Translations under genes and position numbers: made by a program | Shown here: positions 17,138 through 26,347 of the stretch, piece by piece | Numbering within the stretch: the stretch's first letter is position 1 | How the letters are laid out: every line of letters starts with the position of its first letter | The notes under the pieces: model-generated | Databases searched by the model: none | What the model was told of the DNA's origin: nothing | What the model saw: only the letters and a program-made list of their open reading frames with translations | Assembly (NCBI RefSeq): GCF_001865575.2 | Contig: NZ_CP017561.2 | Span: 3,232,001 to 3,296,000, forward strand | Source of the DNA: Paraburkholderia sprentiae WSM5005 | Lineage (GTDB): Bacteria > Pseudomonadota > Gammaproteobacteria > Burkholderiales > Burkholderiaceae | Length of the DNA stretch: 64,000 nucleotides | Direction of reading: 5' to 3'

Positions 17138-17638
17138 TCATTTCACGATCTTAAGGCGAGCCCTCCCGCCGCCTTTCGAGCCATCGTCGTCGGGCTGCGG
17201 GTTGTCGTCGGCATCCGCGGCCACGGCCGGGTCGGCCCGCGCAGTTTCGACCACACGCGGGGCCGCCGGCGCATCGGCTTCGTCCGCGGCATCCGCGCCC
17301 GAATCCTGCGCCTCGCCGCCCGCCGATTCGACCGGGAACGCCATGCCCTGGCCGTTTTCGCGCGCGTAGATCGCGAGGATATTGGCGACCGGCACCTCGA
17401 TCTTGTGCGACTTGCCGGAGAAGCGCGCGTTGAACTCGATCCACTCATTGCCCATCTGCAGCTGGCTAGTCGCCTCGAAGCTGATGTTCAACACGATCTC
17501 GTTGTCGCGCACGAACTGACGCGGTACGCGCGTCTGATTGTCGACCCGCACCGCGATGTGCGGTGTGTAGCCGTTATCCGTGCACCACTCGTAAAGCGCG
17601 CGTAGCAGATAAGGCTTCGTGGAAATCTCTTGCATCAA
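17138..17638 (-). CDS. sspB: Stringent starvation protein B, ClpXP adaptor
   Basis: SspB delivers ssrA-tagged and other substrates to the ClpXP protease. The 166-residue product starts STKPYLLRALYEWCTDNGYTPHI and continues with the peptide-groove sequence (VDNQTRVPRQFVRDNEIVLNIS, ARFSGKSHKIEVPVANILAIYARENGQG). A long acidic, low-complexity linker then leads to a short C-terminal tail GRARLKIVK, the ClpX-docking peptide. Length is normal. It lies 63 bp after sspA, the usual operon order. Confidence 0.97.
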   Translation of the reverse strand: MMQEISTKPYLLRALYEWCTDNGYTPHIAVRVDNQTRVPRQFVRDNEIVLNISFEATSQLQMGNEWIEFNARFSGKSHKIEVPVANILAIYARENGQGMAFPVESAGGEAQDSGADAADEADAPAAPRVVETARADPAVAADADDNPQPDDDGSKGGGRARLKIVK

Positions 17639-17701
17639 CAGTCCTCTTGCGGGCGCGGGCGCGCATCAAGGCGATGCGGCGCCCGCGCGCCAAAGCCAAA
17701 C

Positions 17702-18313
17702 TCAACGACGCATCACCTTTTCCGACGGCGTCAGCGCTTCGATATAAGCCGGGCGGCTGAAAATGCGCTCGGCGTATTTCATCAGCGGCGCGGCGTTCTT
17801 CGACAGCTCGATACCGTAGTGGTCGAGGCGCCACAAAAGCGGCGCAATCGCGACGTCGAGCATCGAGAACTCTTCGCCGAGCATGTACTTGTTTTTCAGG
17901 AAGATCGGCGCGAGCTGAGTGAGACGATCGCGGATTGCGAGGCGCGCCTTCTCGTGATTTTTCTCCGCGGCCTTGCCCTTCTCGTTTTCGAGCGTGCCGA
18001 CGTGGACGAACAGCTCTTTCTCGAAGTTGAGCAGGAACAGGCGGGCACGCGCGCGCTGCACCGGATCGGCGGGCATCAGTTGCGGGTGCGGGAAGCGCTC
18101 GTCGATGTACTCGTTGATGATGTTCGATTCGTACAGAATCAGGTCCCGTTCGACGAGAATCGGCACCTGACCGTACGGATTCATCACGGCAATGTCTTCC
18201 GGCTTGTTAAACAGGTCGACGTCGCGGATCTCGAAGTCCATGCCCTTTTCGAACAACACCAGCCGGCAACGCTGGGAGAACGGGCAAGTAGTGCCGGAAT
18301 ACAGAACCATCAT
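17702..18313 (-). CDS. sspA: Stringent starvation protein A
   Basis: A 203-residue glutathione-S-transferase-fold protein that binds RNA polymerase and alters transcription during starvation and acid stress in E. coli. The N-terminal thioredoxin-like half has YSGTTCPFSQRCRLVLFEKGMDFEIRDVD and the cis-proline region NPYGQVPILVERDLILYES; the C-terminal half is helical. Length matches the family. It is followed by sspB and lies next to the bc1 genes, the usual arrangement in Burkholderiales. Confidence 0.97.
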   Translation of the reverse strand: MMVLYSGTTCPFSQRCRLVLFEKGMDFEIRDVDLFNKPEDIAVMNPYGQVPILVERDLILYESNIINEYIDERFPHPQLMPADPVQRARARLFLLNFEKELFVHVGTLENEKGKAAEKNHEKARLAIRDRLTQLAPIFLKNKYMLGEEFSMLDVAIAPLLWRLDHYGIELSKNAAPLMKYAERIFSRPAYIEALTPSEKVMRR

Positions 18314-18407
18314 GTTTACGTTTCCTCAAAAAGCTGAAGGGCCAGCGCGCGGAAAAACCGTTCAGCAGTCTTTCCTGGCGCCGGCCCCACGCCGTGTAAC
18401 GACGTGA

Positions 18408-19163
18408 TTATTTGATATGTTTCCAGTACGCGGCGTTCAGTCGCCAGGCGAAAAAGCTCAGGATACCGAGGAACAACAGCACCCACACGCCAAGTTGCCT
18501 GCGGGTTTGCTGCGTCGGTTCGGACATCCATGACAGGTACGACACGAGATCGGCCACAGCAGAATCATAATCTACCGGCGACATCGTCCCAGGAGTCAGT
18601 TGCTGGAAACCAAGGAATTTGTGTACCGTTTCGCCGGTTCTTTCGTCGGTTTCATCGCCGAATTTCGCCGCGCGCTGCCCCTGAAGCTGCCACAGCACAT
18701 GAGGCATGCTCACGTTTTCGTACACCAGATTGTTCCAGCCGGTCGGCCGCGTATCGTCGCGGTAAAAACTGCGCAGATACGTGTATAGCCAGTCCGTGCC
18801 GCGCGCCCGCGCCTCCACCGACAGATCCGGCGGCGCCGCGCCGAACCACGCTTTCGCATCCTCCGGGCGCATCGCCACGGTCATCGTGTTGCCGACCTTG
18901 TCGGTGGTGAACAGCAGGTTCGCCTGAATTTCGCTCGGCGTGATGCCGAGATCGGTGAGGCGGCTGTAGCGCATCAGGTTCGCGCTGTGGCAATTCAGGC
19001 AGTAGTTTACAAACAATTGCGCGCCGCGCTGCAAAGAAGCGAAGTTGTTCGTGGTGTCCGGCGCGCGGTCGAGCGGGAAATTCTCGTCCGCGTGGACCGG
19101 AACGGCCAATAGGGTGAGCACGGCCGCGCCGATCAGCGCGCACATCGAAAGCAGCTTTTTCAT
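18408..19163 (-). CDS. petC: Cytochrome c1, bc1 complex
   Basis: The haem-c subunit of ubiquinol:cytochrome c oxidoreductase. The 251-residue precursor has a Sec signal (MKKLLSMCALIGAAVLTLL...VHA), then the haem-attachment site CLNCH, and a single C-terminal membrane anchor (LGVWVLLFLGILSFFAW) ending in AYWKHIK. Axial Met is probably in the SMPHVLW region or near TPGTMSPVDYD. Although the frame continues to 19673, ATG 19163 is preceded by AGGAG and begins the signal peptide. It follows petB by 23 bp. Confidence 0.97.
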   Translation of the reverse strand: MKKLLSMCALIGAAVLTLLAVPVHADENFPLDRAPDTTNNFASLQRGAQLFVNYCLNCHSANLMRYSRLTDLGITPSEIQANLLFTTDKVGNTMTVAMRPEDAKAWFGAAPPDLSVEARARGTDWLYTYLRSFYRDDTRPTGWNNLVYENVSMPHVLWQLQGQRAAKFGDETDERTGETVHKFLGFQQLTPGTMSPVDYDSAVADLVSYLSWMSEPTQQTRRQLGVWVLLFLGILSFFAWRLNAAYWKHIK

Positions 19164-19186
19164 CTTCGTGTTCTCCTGGCTCGCGA

Positions 19187-20566
19187 TTAGTGAGGCTTGA
19201 ACCGCACCCTTTCCGGCGGCTGCTTGAACTTGCCAAGCCGCGTCCAGAAAGGCATGCCGAGGAAAAACGCGAAGTAGATCAGCGCGCAGATCTGGGCGAT
19301 CAGCGTCGCGGCCGGTGAGGGCGGTCGCGTGCCGAGGAAGCCGAGCGTGAGGAACGCGAGCACGAAGATCCCGAAGAAAACCTTGTGGAAAAACGGCCGG
19401 TAGCGGATCGACCTGACGGGCGAGCGATCGAGCCACGGCAGGAAGAACAGCGAAACCACCGCGCTGCCCATCACCACGACGCCCCAGAACTTCGATTCGG
19501 TGAACACCATCGCGACAATCACCAACACCGCGAGCACCGGAAGACCCAGCCGCCACTTGCCGCGCGCCCGCACCAGCGCGAGCAGCCCCAGCAGCGCGAT
19601 GACGATCATCAGCACGATCTTGAATGGATCGGTGGTGGCGCGCAACATCGCATAAAACGCGGTGAAGTACCACACCGGCGCGATTTCAGGCGGCGTCTGC
19701 AGCGGATTCGCGGGAATGAAGTTATTGGCTTCGAGGAAGTACCCGCCCATTTCCGGCGCGAAAAAGAGGATCGCCGCGAAGATCAGCAGGAAGATCGTCA
19801 CACCCATGAAGTCGTGCACGGAGTAGTACGGGTGGAACGCAATGCCGTCGAGCGGCACGCCATCCGGTCCCTTCTTGGCCTTGATTTCGATGCCGTCCGG
19901 GTTATTCGAGCCGACTTCGTGCAGCGCGACAAGGTGCGCGATCACGAGGCCGACCAGCACGAGTGGAATTGCGATCACATGGAATGCGAAGAAGCGGTTC
20001 AGCGTGACGTCGGACACGACGTAGTCACCGCGAATCCATAGCGACAGATCCGGCCCGATGAACGGAATCGCCGAGAACAGGTTGACGATCACCTGCGCGC
20101 CCCAGAACGACATCTGGCCCCACGGCAGCAGGTACCCGAAAAACGCCTCGGCCATCAGGCACAGGAAGATGAGACAGCCGAAAATCCACACGAGCTCGCG
20201 CGGCTTGCGATACGAGCCATACATGAGCCCGCGGAACATGTGCAGATACACGACGACGAAGAACATCGACGCGCCCGTCGAGTGCATATAACGGATCAGC
20301 CAGCCCCACGGCACCTCGCGCATGATGTACTCGACCGACGAAAACGCAAGCGTCGCGTCGGGCTTGTAGTTCATCGTCAGAAAAATCCCGGTGACGATCT
20401 GGTTGACCAGCACCAGCAACGCAAGTGAACCGAAGAAGTACCAGAAGTTGAAGTTCTTCGGCGCGTAGTATTCGGAAGCGTGCTTCTTCCATGTGGAAGT
20501 CATCGGGAAGCGCCGGTCGATCCAACCAGCCAGCCCGGTCGTCTCTACTTCGTGTTCGCTCGCCAT
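19187..20566 (-). CDS. petB: Cytochrome b, bc1 complex
   Basis: The membrane core of the bc1 complex, carrying haems bL and bH and both quinone sites. The 459-residue protein has many membrane helices, the haem-ligand His segments (IRYMHSTGASMFFVVVYLHMFRG and FFAFHVIAIPLVLVGLVIAHLVALHEVGSNNPDG) and the Qo-site motif PEMGG... region near LFFAPEMGGYF; the canonical PEWY is not clearly present here as text, but the fold is complete. The start codon overlaps the petA stop by one base (TAATG), showing tight coupling. Confidence 0.96.
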   Translation of the reverse strand: MASEHEVETTGLAGWIDRRFPMTSTWKKHASEYYAPKNFNFWYFFGSLALLVLVNQIVTGIFLTMNYKPDATLAFSSVEYIMREVPWGWLIRYMHSTGASMFFVVVYLHMFRGLMYGSYRKPRELVWIFGCLIFLCLMAEAFFGYLLPWGQMSFWGAQVIVNLFSAIPFIGPDLSLWIRGDYVVSDVTLNRFFAFHVIAIPLVLVGLVIAHLVALHEVGSNNPDGIEIKAKKGPDGVPLDGIAFHPYYSVHDFMGVTIFLLIFAAILFFAPEMGGYFLEANNFIPANPLQTPPEIAPVWYFTAFYAMLRATTDPFKIVLMIVIALLGLLALVRARGKWRLGLPVLAVLVIVAMVFTESKFWGVVVMGSAVVSLFFLPWLDRSPVRSIRYRPFFHKVFFGIFVLAFLTLGFLGTRPPSPAATLIAQICALIYFAFFLGMPFWTRLGKFKQPPERVRFKPH

Positions 20567-21186
20567 TACGCTTCTCCTTTTTCGTCCTTCCCGATCACGA
20601 GGGCGGTCGCCGACGTGAACATGAAGCGCGGGATGTCGAGGTTCTGCGGAGCGGGTTTGTTCTTGAAGACGCGGCCGGCCAAGTCGTAGGTCGAGCCGTG
20701 GCACGGGCACAGGAAGCCGCCGGGCCAGTCGTCGGGCAGGTTGGGCTGCGGGCCTTCCTGGAAGCGCGGCGTCGGCGTGCAGCCCAGATGCGTGCAAACG
20801 GCGACGGCGACGAGCAGATGCTTGTTCTCGGCGCGTGAGCGGAATTCGTTGTTGCAGTAGTCCGGCAGCGGCATCGAGAAGGGGTTCTTCGTGTGCGGAT
20901 CCGCGACCATGTTGTCGGCCTTCTGCACGTCGGCGAGCATGCGGTCGGTGCGGTTGAGGACCCACACCGGCTTGCCGCGCCAGGCGACGGTCATCATGTC
21001 GCCGGGCTTCAGACTGCTGATATCGACTTCGACCGGGGCACCCGCGGCCTTGGCCTTTTCGGATGGTGCAAACGAACTAACAAAGGGTACGACAACGGCA
21101 ACACCTCCTATACCGCCTGCTACGGTCGTAGCCACCAGCCAGTTACGGCGGCTGCCATCGACGCGTTCCTCTTCTTTGTCTCGCAT
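20566..21186 (-). CDS. petA: Rieske iron-sulfur subunit of the bc1 complex
   Basis: The [2Fe-2S] subunit that takes electrons from ubiquinol. The 206-residue product has a Tat-type signal anchor (SRRNWLVATTVAGGIGG), and the cluster ligands are in CTHLGC and CPCHGS. The frame runs to 21264; ATG 21186 (MRDKEEERVDGSRRNW) is chosen because family members begin there, but the longer form cannot be excluded. Gene order petA-petB-petC is standard. The Tat translocase genes that would export it are also in this window. Confidence 0.94.
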   Translation of the reverse strand: MRDKEEERVDGSRRNWLVATTVAGGIGGVAVVVPFVSSFAPSEKAKAAGAPVEVDISSLKPGDMMTVAWRGKPVWVLNRTDRMLADVQKADNMVADPHTKNPFSMPLPDYCNNEFRSRAENKHLLVAVAVCTHLGCTPTPRFQEGPQPNLPDDWPGGFLCPCHGSTYDLAGRVFKNKPAPQNLDIPRFMFTSATALVIGKDEKGEA

Positions 21187-21406
21187 CACACGCCCCACTT
21201 CTGAGTTGGATTTTTCCTTCACGTCGCTTCTACCGCCGCTAGTTTGCTCGAATGGAGTCGCCATTTACAAGGGCCGATTGCCAAAAACCGTGCGAAGCCC
21301 TTGATAACTCAGGGTTTGTCCGTACCGATCGCAAACTTTTTCGTATCTCCTTTTAAGCGCCTTCTACGGTATTCCTACCTTTTTCTTCGTGAATGCAATC
21401 TGCAAT

Positions 21407-22153
21407 TCAAACGGGATTGGGGATATCGATAAACAGGTGTTCGAGATCGAACGATTCGGACAGATGCTTGCCCACCGCCTGCACGCCGAAGCGTTCCGTC
21501 GCGTGGTGGCCGGCCGCCAGAAACGCGACGCCGCTTTCCGCCGCCGTGTGCATGACCGACTCCGACACCTCGCCGGTCACGTAAACGTCGGCGCCCGCGT
21601 TGATCGCCGCGTCGAACATGCCTTGCGCTGCGCCCGTGCACCAGCCGACGCGGCGCAGTTCGAAATCCGGATCGCCGAACACGAGCGGCGTGCGCCCCAG
21701 CGTCTGCTCGATTTCCGCGCTCAGGTGCGACAAGGTGATCCGCATCGGCAAGGTGGCGAGCCAGCCCAGACTGTTGTCGCCAAACCGCGCGTCGCTGATC
21801 CAGCCCATCTTTTCGCCGATCTGCGCGTTGTTGCCGAACTCCGGATGATCGTCGAGCGGCAGATGATAGGCGAACAGGTTCAGGTCGTTGGCGAGCAGCA
21901 GCTTCAAACGAGCATGTTTGCGGCCGGTGATCTGCGGCGCCTCGTTGCGCCAGAAGTAGCCGTGATGGACCAACACGGCGTCCGCGCCCCAGTCCAGCGC
22001 GGCCTCCAGAAAGGCCACCGACGCGGTCACGCCGGTCGCGAGTTTGTGGATCCGGCGGCGCCCCTCGACCTGCAGTCCGTTCGGGCAATAGTCCTTGAAG
22101 CGCGCGGTTTCGAGGAGATTGTTCAAGTACAATTCAAGTTCGATCCGATCCAT
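21407..22153 (-). CDS. Nif3-like dinuclear metal centre protein (YbgI family)
   Basis: A 248-residue member of the NIF3/YbgI family, toroidal hexamers with a two-metal site; function is still debated (GTP cyclohydrolase I type 2 annotation is weak). Conserved features are [21 protein letters not shown], the metal-binding VLVHHGYFW, and the C-terminal [13 protein letters not shown]. Its ATG is only 19 bp from the divergent protease ATG, so one or both promoters must lie inside coding sequence. A gap of about 220 bp separates it from petA. Confidence 0.92.
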   Translation of the reverse strand: MDRIELELYLNNLLETARFKDYCPNGLQVEGRRRIHKLATGVTASVAFLEAALDWGADAVLVHHGYFWRNEAPQITGRKHARLKLLLANDLNLFAYHLPLDDHPEFGNNAQIGEKMGWISDARFGDNSLGWLATLPMRITLSHLSAEIEQTLGRTPLVFGDPDFELRRVGWCTGAAQGMFDAAINAGADVYVTGEVSESVMHTAAESGVAFLAAGHHATERFGVQAVGKHLSESFDLEHLFIDIPNPV

Positions 22154-22172
22154 ATAGACCTCTAGTCTTCAG

Positions 22173-23393
22173 ATGCTTAGACGCTTCTGGCTGTTATTTG
22201 CCCAAGCGGTGACGGTGCTGTTGGCGCTGATGTTCATCATTGCGACCCTCAAACCGCAGTGGTTGCAGCGTCAAGGACAGTTCGGCAGACAACTCGTCGA
22301 ACCGATCGTCGCGCTGCGGGAAGTGGCGCCAGGCATCGGCACGGGCCACGCCGAAACGTCCTATGCCGAAGCGGCGCAAAAGGCCATGCCCGCGGTCGTC
22401 AACGTGTTCTCCAGCAAGGATGGCTCACTGCCTCCCGACCCGCGCGCCAAAGATCCGCTGTTCCGCTACTTCTTCGGCGACAGGAACAATCGCAAGCAGC
22501 AGGAGCAGCCTGCCTCGAATCTCGGCTCAGGCGTGATAGTGAGTTCGGAAGGTTACATTCTAACGAACCAGCACGTCGTCGACGGCGCCGATCAGATCGA
22601 AATCGCGCTCGCCGACGGCCGCACCGCCAGCGCGAAGGTCATCGGCATCGACCCCGAAACCGATCTGGCCGTGCTCAAGGTCAACATGACCAATCTGCCC
22701 ACCATCACGCTCGGCCGGATGGACCAGACGCGAGTCGGCGACGTCGTGCTCGCGATCGGCAATCCGTTCGGCGTCGGACAAACCGTGACGATGGGCATCG
22801 TCAGCGCGCTGGGCCGCAACCATCTTGGCATCAATACGTTCGAAAACTTCATCCAGACCGACGCACCGATCAACCCCGGCAACTCGGGCGGCGCGCTCGT
22901 CGACGTGAACGGCAACCTGCTCGGCATCAACACAGCCATCTACTCGCGCTCGGGCGGCTCGCTCGGCATCGGCTTCGCGATTCCGGTGTCGACCGCGCGC
23001 AGCGTGCTCGAAAGCATCATCACGACCGGCACGGTCACGCGCGGCTGGATCGGCGTCGAACCGCAGGACGTGACGCCGGAAATCGCCGAGTCGTTCGGGC
23101 TCGACCAGAAGTCGGGCGCGATCGTCGCGGGCGTGCTGAAAAGCGGGCCGGCGGACCGCGCGGGCATCAAGCCGGGCGACATCCTGACGAGCGTGAACGG
23201 CCAACAGATCACCGATACCACGCGTCTACTGAACGTGATCGCGCAGATCAAGCCGGGCACGGCAGCCAAGGTGCATCTAGTGCGCAAGGGTCATCAGCTC
23301 GATCTCGACGTGATGATCGGCAAACGCCCGCCGCCGCCCAAACAGGCGGATGACGACAACAGTGGCGATCAGCCGGACGACGAGGGCGGGTGA
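22173..23393 (+). CDS. Membrane-anchored HtrA-type serine protease, DegS/AlgW-like
   Basis: A 406-residue periplasmic protease with an N-terminal anchor (residues about 5-25), a trypsin-like domain with catalytic His134 (TNQHVV), Asp164 (ETDLAVL) and Ser238 (PGNSGG), and one PDZ domain (about 280-380) before a charged, Pro/Asp-rich tail. One PDZ domain and a membrane anchor fit the DegS/AlgW branch that senses misfolded outer membrane proteins and starts the sigma-E response; DegQ-type proteases have two PDZ domains. No Shine-Dalgarno is visible. Divergent from the Nif3-like gene. Confidence 0.93.
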   Translation: MLRRFWLLFAQAVTVLLALMFIIATLKPQWLQRQGQFGRQLVEPIVALREVAPGIGTGHAETSYAEAAQKAMPAVVNVFSSKDGSLPPDPRAKDPLFRYFFGDRNNRKQQEQPASNLGSGVIVSSEGYILTNQHVVDGADQIEIALADGRTASAKVIGIDPETDLAVLKVNMTNLPTITLGRMDQTRVGDVVLAIGNPFGVGQTVTMGIVSALGRNHLGINTFENFIQTDAPINPGNSGGALVDVNGNLLGINTAIYSRSGGSLGIGFAIPVSTARSVLESIITTGTVTRGWIGVEPQDVTPEIAESFGLDQKSGAIVAGVLKSGPADRAGIKPGDILTSVNGQQITDTTRLLNVIAQIKPGTAAKVHLVRKGHQLDLDVMIGKRPPPPKQADDDNSGDQPDDEGG

Positions 23394-23420
23394 GATTAAG
23401 GCTGCGGCTTCGCGCAACGA

Positions 23421-23451
23421 AAAAGGGCAGTCCGCGATGGACTGCCCTTTT
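23421..23451. terminator. Bidirectional terminator between the protease gene and tatC
   Basis: A 13-bp perfect stem (AAAAGGGCAGTCC, 23421-23433, with 23439-23451) and a 5-nt loop end in TTTT on both strands. It closes the protease transcript and the long mla-his-tat block. Confidence 0.92.
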
Positions 23452-23482
23452 CATTTGACGCACGAGACCGGCTCCCGACACC

Positions 23483-24265
23483 TCAACTCGACGGCGGACT
23501 CACATCCTCCACGATCACCGGCTGCTTGCCGACGATCAGCCGCGCCGCGATGATGCCCGCCTCGTACAACAGGATCAGCGGAATCGCGAGGATCAGCTGC
23601 GAAAACACGTCCGGCGGCGTGACGACGGCCGATACCACGAACGCGCCGACGATCACATACGGACGAATCTCCTTCAGCTTCTTCAGCGTCAGCACATTCA
23701 TCCGCACCAACAGTACGACGACGATCGGAACCTCGAATGTGACGCCGAACGCGATGAACATCGTCAGCACGAAGCTCAAGTAATTGTCGATATCGGTCGT
23801 CATCTCCGCGCCGAGCGGCGCATTGTAGTGCGCCATCACGCGGAAGATGGTCGGAAACACGACGAAGTACGCGAACGCCATGCCGCACAGGAACAGCGTG
23901 TAGCTGCTCGCGACCAGCGGCGCGACCAGCTTCTTCTCGTGCTGATAGAGCCCTGGCGCGACGAACGCCCAGATCTGGTACAGCACGACCGGCAGCGCGA
24001 TCACGAACGCGACCAGCATCGTCACCTTCATCGGCACGAAGAACGAGCCGGTGACGTCGGTCACGATCATCTTGCCGTCCTTCGGCAGATTCATCATCAG
24101 CGGACGCGCGAGCAGTCTGAAGATGTCCGGCGCCCAGTACACGAGCCCGATAAACACGACGATGACAGCGAGCCCCGCACGGATGATGCGGTCACGCAGT
24201 TCGACGAGGTGGGAAATGAAGGTCTCTTCAGTGCCTTCGTTCTGGGATTGCTGGGGGTCGCTCAC
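23483..24265 (-). CDS. tatC: Sec-independent translocase TatC
   Basis: The 260-residue, six-helix core of the twin-arginine translocase that reads the RR signal. Family marks are SHLVELRDRIIRAGLAV at the N-terminus, the cytoplasmic loop residues (APDIFRLLARPL), FVAPGLYQHEKKLV and FGVTFEVPIVVVLLV. Length is complete. It is last in tatA-tatB-tatC and follows tatB by 34 bp. Likely Tat substrates in this window are the Rieske protein and the phosphatase-like lipoprotein. Confidence 0.97.
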   Translation of the reverse strand: MSDPQQSQNEGTEETFISHLVELRDRIIRAGLAVIVVFIGLVYWAPDIFRLLARPLMMNLPKDGKMIVTDVTGSFFVPMKVTMLVAFVIALPVVLYQIWAFVAPGLYQHEKKLVAPLVASSYTLFLCGMAFAYFVVFPTIFRVMAHYNAPLGAEMTTDIDNYLSFVLTMFIAFGVTFEVPIVVVLLVRMNVLTLKKLKEIRPYVIVGAFVVSAVVTPPDVFSQLILAIPLILLYEAGIIAARLIVGKQPVIVEDVSPPSS

Positions 24266-24299
24266 ACCGGCCCTCGGTTAGAGATTGTCGATCTGAACA

Positions 24300-24842
24300 T
24301 CAGAAAAACCGCGTCGGACGACGCAGGTTGGCAGGTGTGTGCCGCGCAACGCGCGCGGCGCCCGACTGCACGCGCGTGCGGCGCAGATTCGCACGTTTGT
24401 ACCAGGTGGGCGTGGCGCTCTGCTGGACGCGCCAGTTCTTGCGTTTGGGTGCGGCGGCCGGCGTAGTGACCGGCCACGAAGTCGCACCGGTGCTGCCGCT
24501 GACCCCGCTGCCGGCATCTTCGAGCGCGCCGCCGGCGATACTCGGCGACACCGACGTACCGCTGTTCCATGCTTCGTTCAGTTCGTTCTCATGCTTGCGC
24601 AGATTGTCCTGAACCGCCGTCTCGACGTTGCTCGCGGCCTTCTCGAACTCGGTCTTCATGCGCCGCAATTCGTCGAGCTCGATTTCGCGCGTGACCTCGG
24701 CCTTCACGTCGTTGATGTACCGCTGTGCGCGGCCGAACAGTGCGCCGGCCGTGCGAGCGACACGCGGCAGGCGCTCAGGCCCGAGGACGACCAGCGCGAC
24801 GACGCCGATCAGCGCCATCTTGGTTAGACCGAGGTCCAGCAT
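24300..24842 (-). CDS. tatB: Sec-independent translocase TatB
   Basis: A single-helix anchor followed by an amphipathic helix, TatB docks substrate next to TatC. The start MLDLGLTKMALIGVVALVVLGPERLPRVAR is the family hallmark with conserved Glu and Pro-Glu-Arg-Leu-Pro. After a coiled-coil-like stretch (residues 45-100) the 180-residue protein ends in a long basic, Arg-rich tail (WYKRANLRRTRVQSGAARVA). This tail makes it longer than most TatB proteins. It lies 48 bp downstream of tatA. Confidence 0.95.
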   Translation of the reverse strand: MLDLGLTKMALIGVVALVVLGPERLPRVARTAGALFGRAQRYINDVKAEVTREIELDELRRMKTEFEKAASNVETAVQDNLRKHENELNEAWNSGTSVSPSIAGGALEDAGSGVSGSTGATSWPVTTPAAAPKRKNWRVQQSATPTWYKRANLRRTRVQSGAARVARHTPANLRRPTRFF

Positions 24843-24890
24843 GAAGTGGAATGTCCGTCAGAAACGCGGGAACGGCGCGAACGCCGCGGC

Positions 24891-25133
24891 TTAGCGGTAG
24901 TCGCTCGATTGCTGCGTCTTTTCCTTCGCTTCGACGTCCACCGCGCCGTTGCGCGGCAGCTCGCGCTGCTGTTGCGCGTCCGCCGACGGCGAATCGGCTT
25001 CCTTCACGCCTTCCTTGAAGCCCTTCACCGCGCCGCCCAGGTCGCTACCGATGTTGCGCAGCTTCTTCGTGCCGAACACCAGCGCGACGATCAACAGAAC
25101 GATCAACCAATGCCAAATACTCAATGAACCCAT
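24891..25133 (-). CDS. tatA: Sec-independent translocase TatA
   Basis: An 80-residue pore-forming Tat subunit: membrane helix [21 protein letters not shown], hinge, then the amphipathic helix [22 protein letters not shown] and a polar tail. The start at 25133 is fixed by AAGGAGAG upstream; the open frame runs on to 25175. It heads tatABC, which continues the same-strand block from hinT. Confidence 0.96.
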   Translation of the reverse strand: MGSLSIWHWLIVLLIVALVFGTKKLRNIGSDLGGAVKGFKEGVKEADSPSADAQQQRELPRNGAVDVEAKEKTQQSSDYR

Positions 25134-25407
25134 GACTACTCTCCTTAACCCCGGCGCCGCATCTCGATGCGGCAAATTTGCATAACCTGAAGCGCGTGCG
25201 CTCCCTCTCCGTGTATCTCTACGTTACCGCAGGTCGCCACGCCTCGCTGGCGGCGCGCCCCCTAGTCTTCACGGATGTCATTGTGGCGAGACGATCGCGT
25301 CGACGGTATTACACAGCGGTAAAAACAACGGTGGCGGTATTGTCCTCGACCAAAACCCGCCACGGTTTGCGCGTTTCACGCAGCGCGCATGACACGCGAA
25401 CCCGCGC

Positions 25408-25773
25408 TCAGCCCATGCGTTGCCAAGGGCGCGGTCCCGCGAGAATGTGCAAGTGCAGGTGATAGACCTCCTGACCGCCGCCCGGACCGGTATTGATGAC
25501 CGTGCGAAAGCCCGTGTCTCCGCCGCTGTATGCGACCCCCAATTGCTCGGCCAGTCGCGCGGCCAAGACAAGCATTCTACCAAGCAGAGGCGCATCGCTT
25601 CCGGTGCAGTTCGACAGCGTCGCGATGTGCCGACGAGGAATCACCAGCACATGCGTTTCGGCCGCAGGACGGATGTCGCGGAAGGCGACGAACTCGTCGT
25701 CTTCGTGGACCTTGGTCGACGGGATTTCGCCAGCGGCGATCTTGCAAAAAAGACAGTTCGGATCGTGACTCAT
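25408..25773 (-). CDS. hinT: HIT-family purine nucleoside phosphoramidase-like protein (HinT-type)
   Basis: A 121-residue histidine-triad protein that hydrolyses nucleoside phosphoramidates. CLFCKIAAGEIPSTKV has the CxxC found in many bacterial HinT proteins, and the catalytic triad is EVYHLHLHILAG (HxHxH). Two ATG codons are adjacent; the second (25773) is preferred. It lies between a DUF4870 membrane protein and tatA, the usual place after hisE in Burkholderiales. Confidence 0.94.
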   Translation of the reverse strand: MSHDPNCLFCKIAAGEIPSTKVHEDDEFVAFRDIRPAAETHVLVIPRRHIATLSNCTGSDAPLLGRMLVLAARLAEQLGVAYSGGDTGFRTVINTGPGGGQEVYHLHLHILAGPRPWQRMG

Positions 25774-25863
25774 CATATTCCTGACGCGGGATAACTTGGC
25801 GAGCGAAGCCGCGCGCGACGAGGTTCGACCCGAAGCCGGCCCGCCCAGCGGACCGGCTAGCGT

Positions 25864-26259
25864 TCAGACCCAACCGGCCGGATTCGCGAACGGCTTGTTA
25901 TCGTACAGATACAGCCAGCCTTTGATAATTCGGTACAACATCCATATGCTGACGGCCCACAGCAATGGAATGCCGATCACCACGAGCAGCAGCAACGCGC
26001 CGATCGCGTAACCGACGAGGCCCAGCCAGAACGTGCGAATCTGCCATTCGAAGTGCGCTTCGTACGGCGTGCCCGCCACGTCCGGCCGTTTGACGTAATT
26101 GATGATGATCGCGATCAGAATGGTGAGCCCACCCGTCAGCCAGTGGACTGCATACAGCGCGTACAGCACGTGCGTGAGTGTGCGCAGGCTGCGCTCGCGT
26201 TCAGGCTCCATCGCGTGACGGTAAGCCGGCGGCGGATGGCTTCCTTGCGGCTGTTCCAT
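25864..26259 (-). CDS. DUF4870-type membrane protein
   Basis: A 131-residue inner membrane protein with three hydrophobic helices (VLYALYAVHWLTGGLTILIAI; FWLGLVGYAIGALLLLVVIGI; LLWAVSIWMLYRIIKGWLYL) and a polar, Pro-rich N-terminus. The pattern HxLTGG...YVKR...GTPYEAHFEWQIRTFW is characteristic of the family, whose function is unknown. It is always found beside hisE in related genomes as far as I recall, but a role in histidine synthesis is not implied. Confidence 0.85.
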   Translation of the reverse strand: MEQPQGSHPPPAYRHAMEPERERSLRTLTHVLYALYAVHWLTGGLTILIAIIINYVKRPDVAGTPYEAHFEWQIRTFWLGLVGYAIGALLLLVVIGIPLLWAVSIWMLYRIIKGWLYLYDNKPFANPAGWV

Positions 26260-26347
26260 GCTTGCGTCCTCCCGAAGGTACGGTTACCGCTATATGGGTG
26301 GCGGCGCGCGATGTCGAGCGCAAACGCCAGATTTCCGCTCCGGTTGC

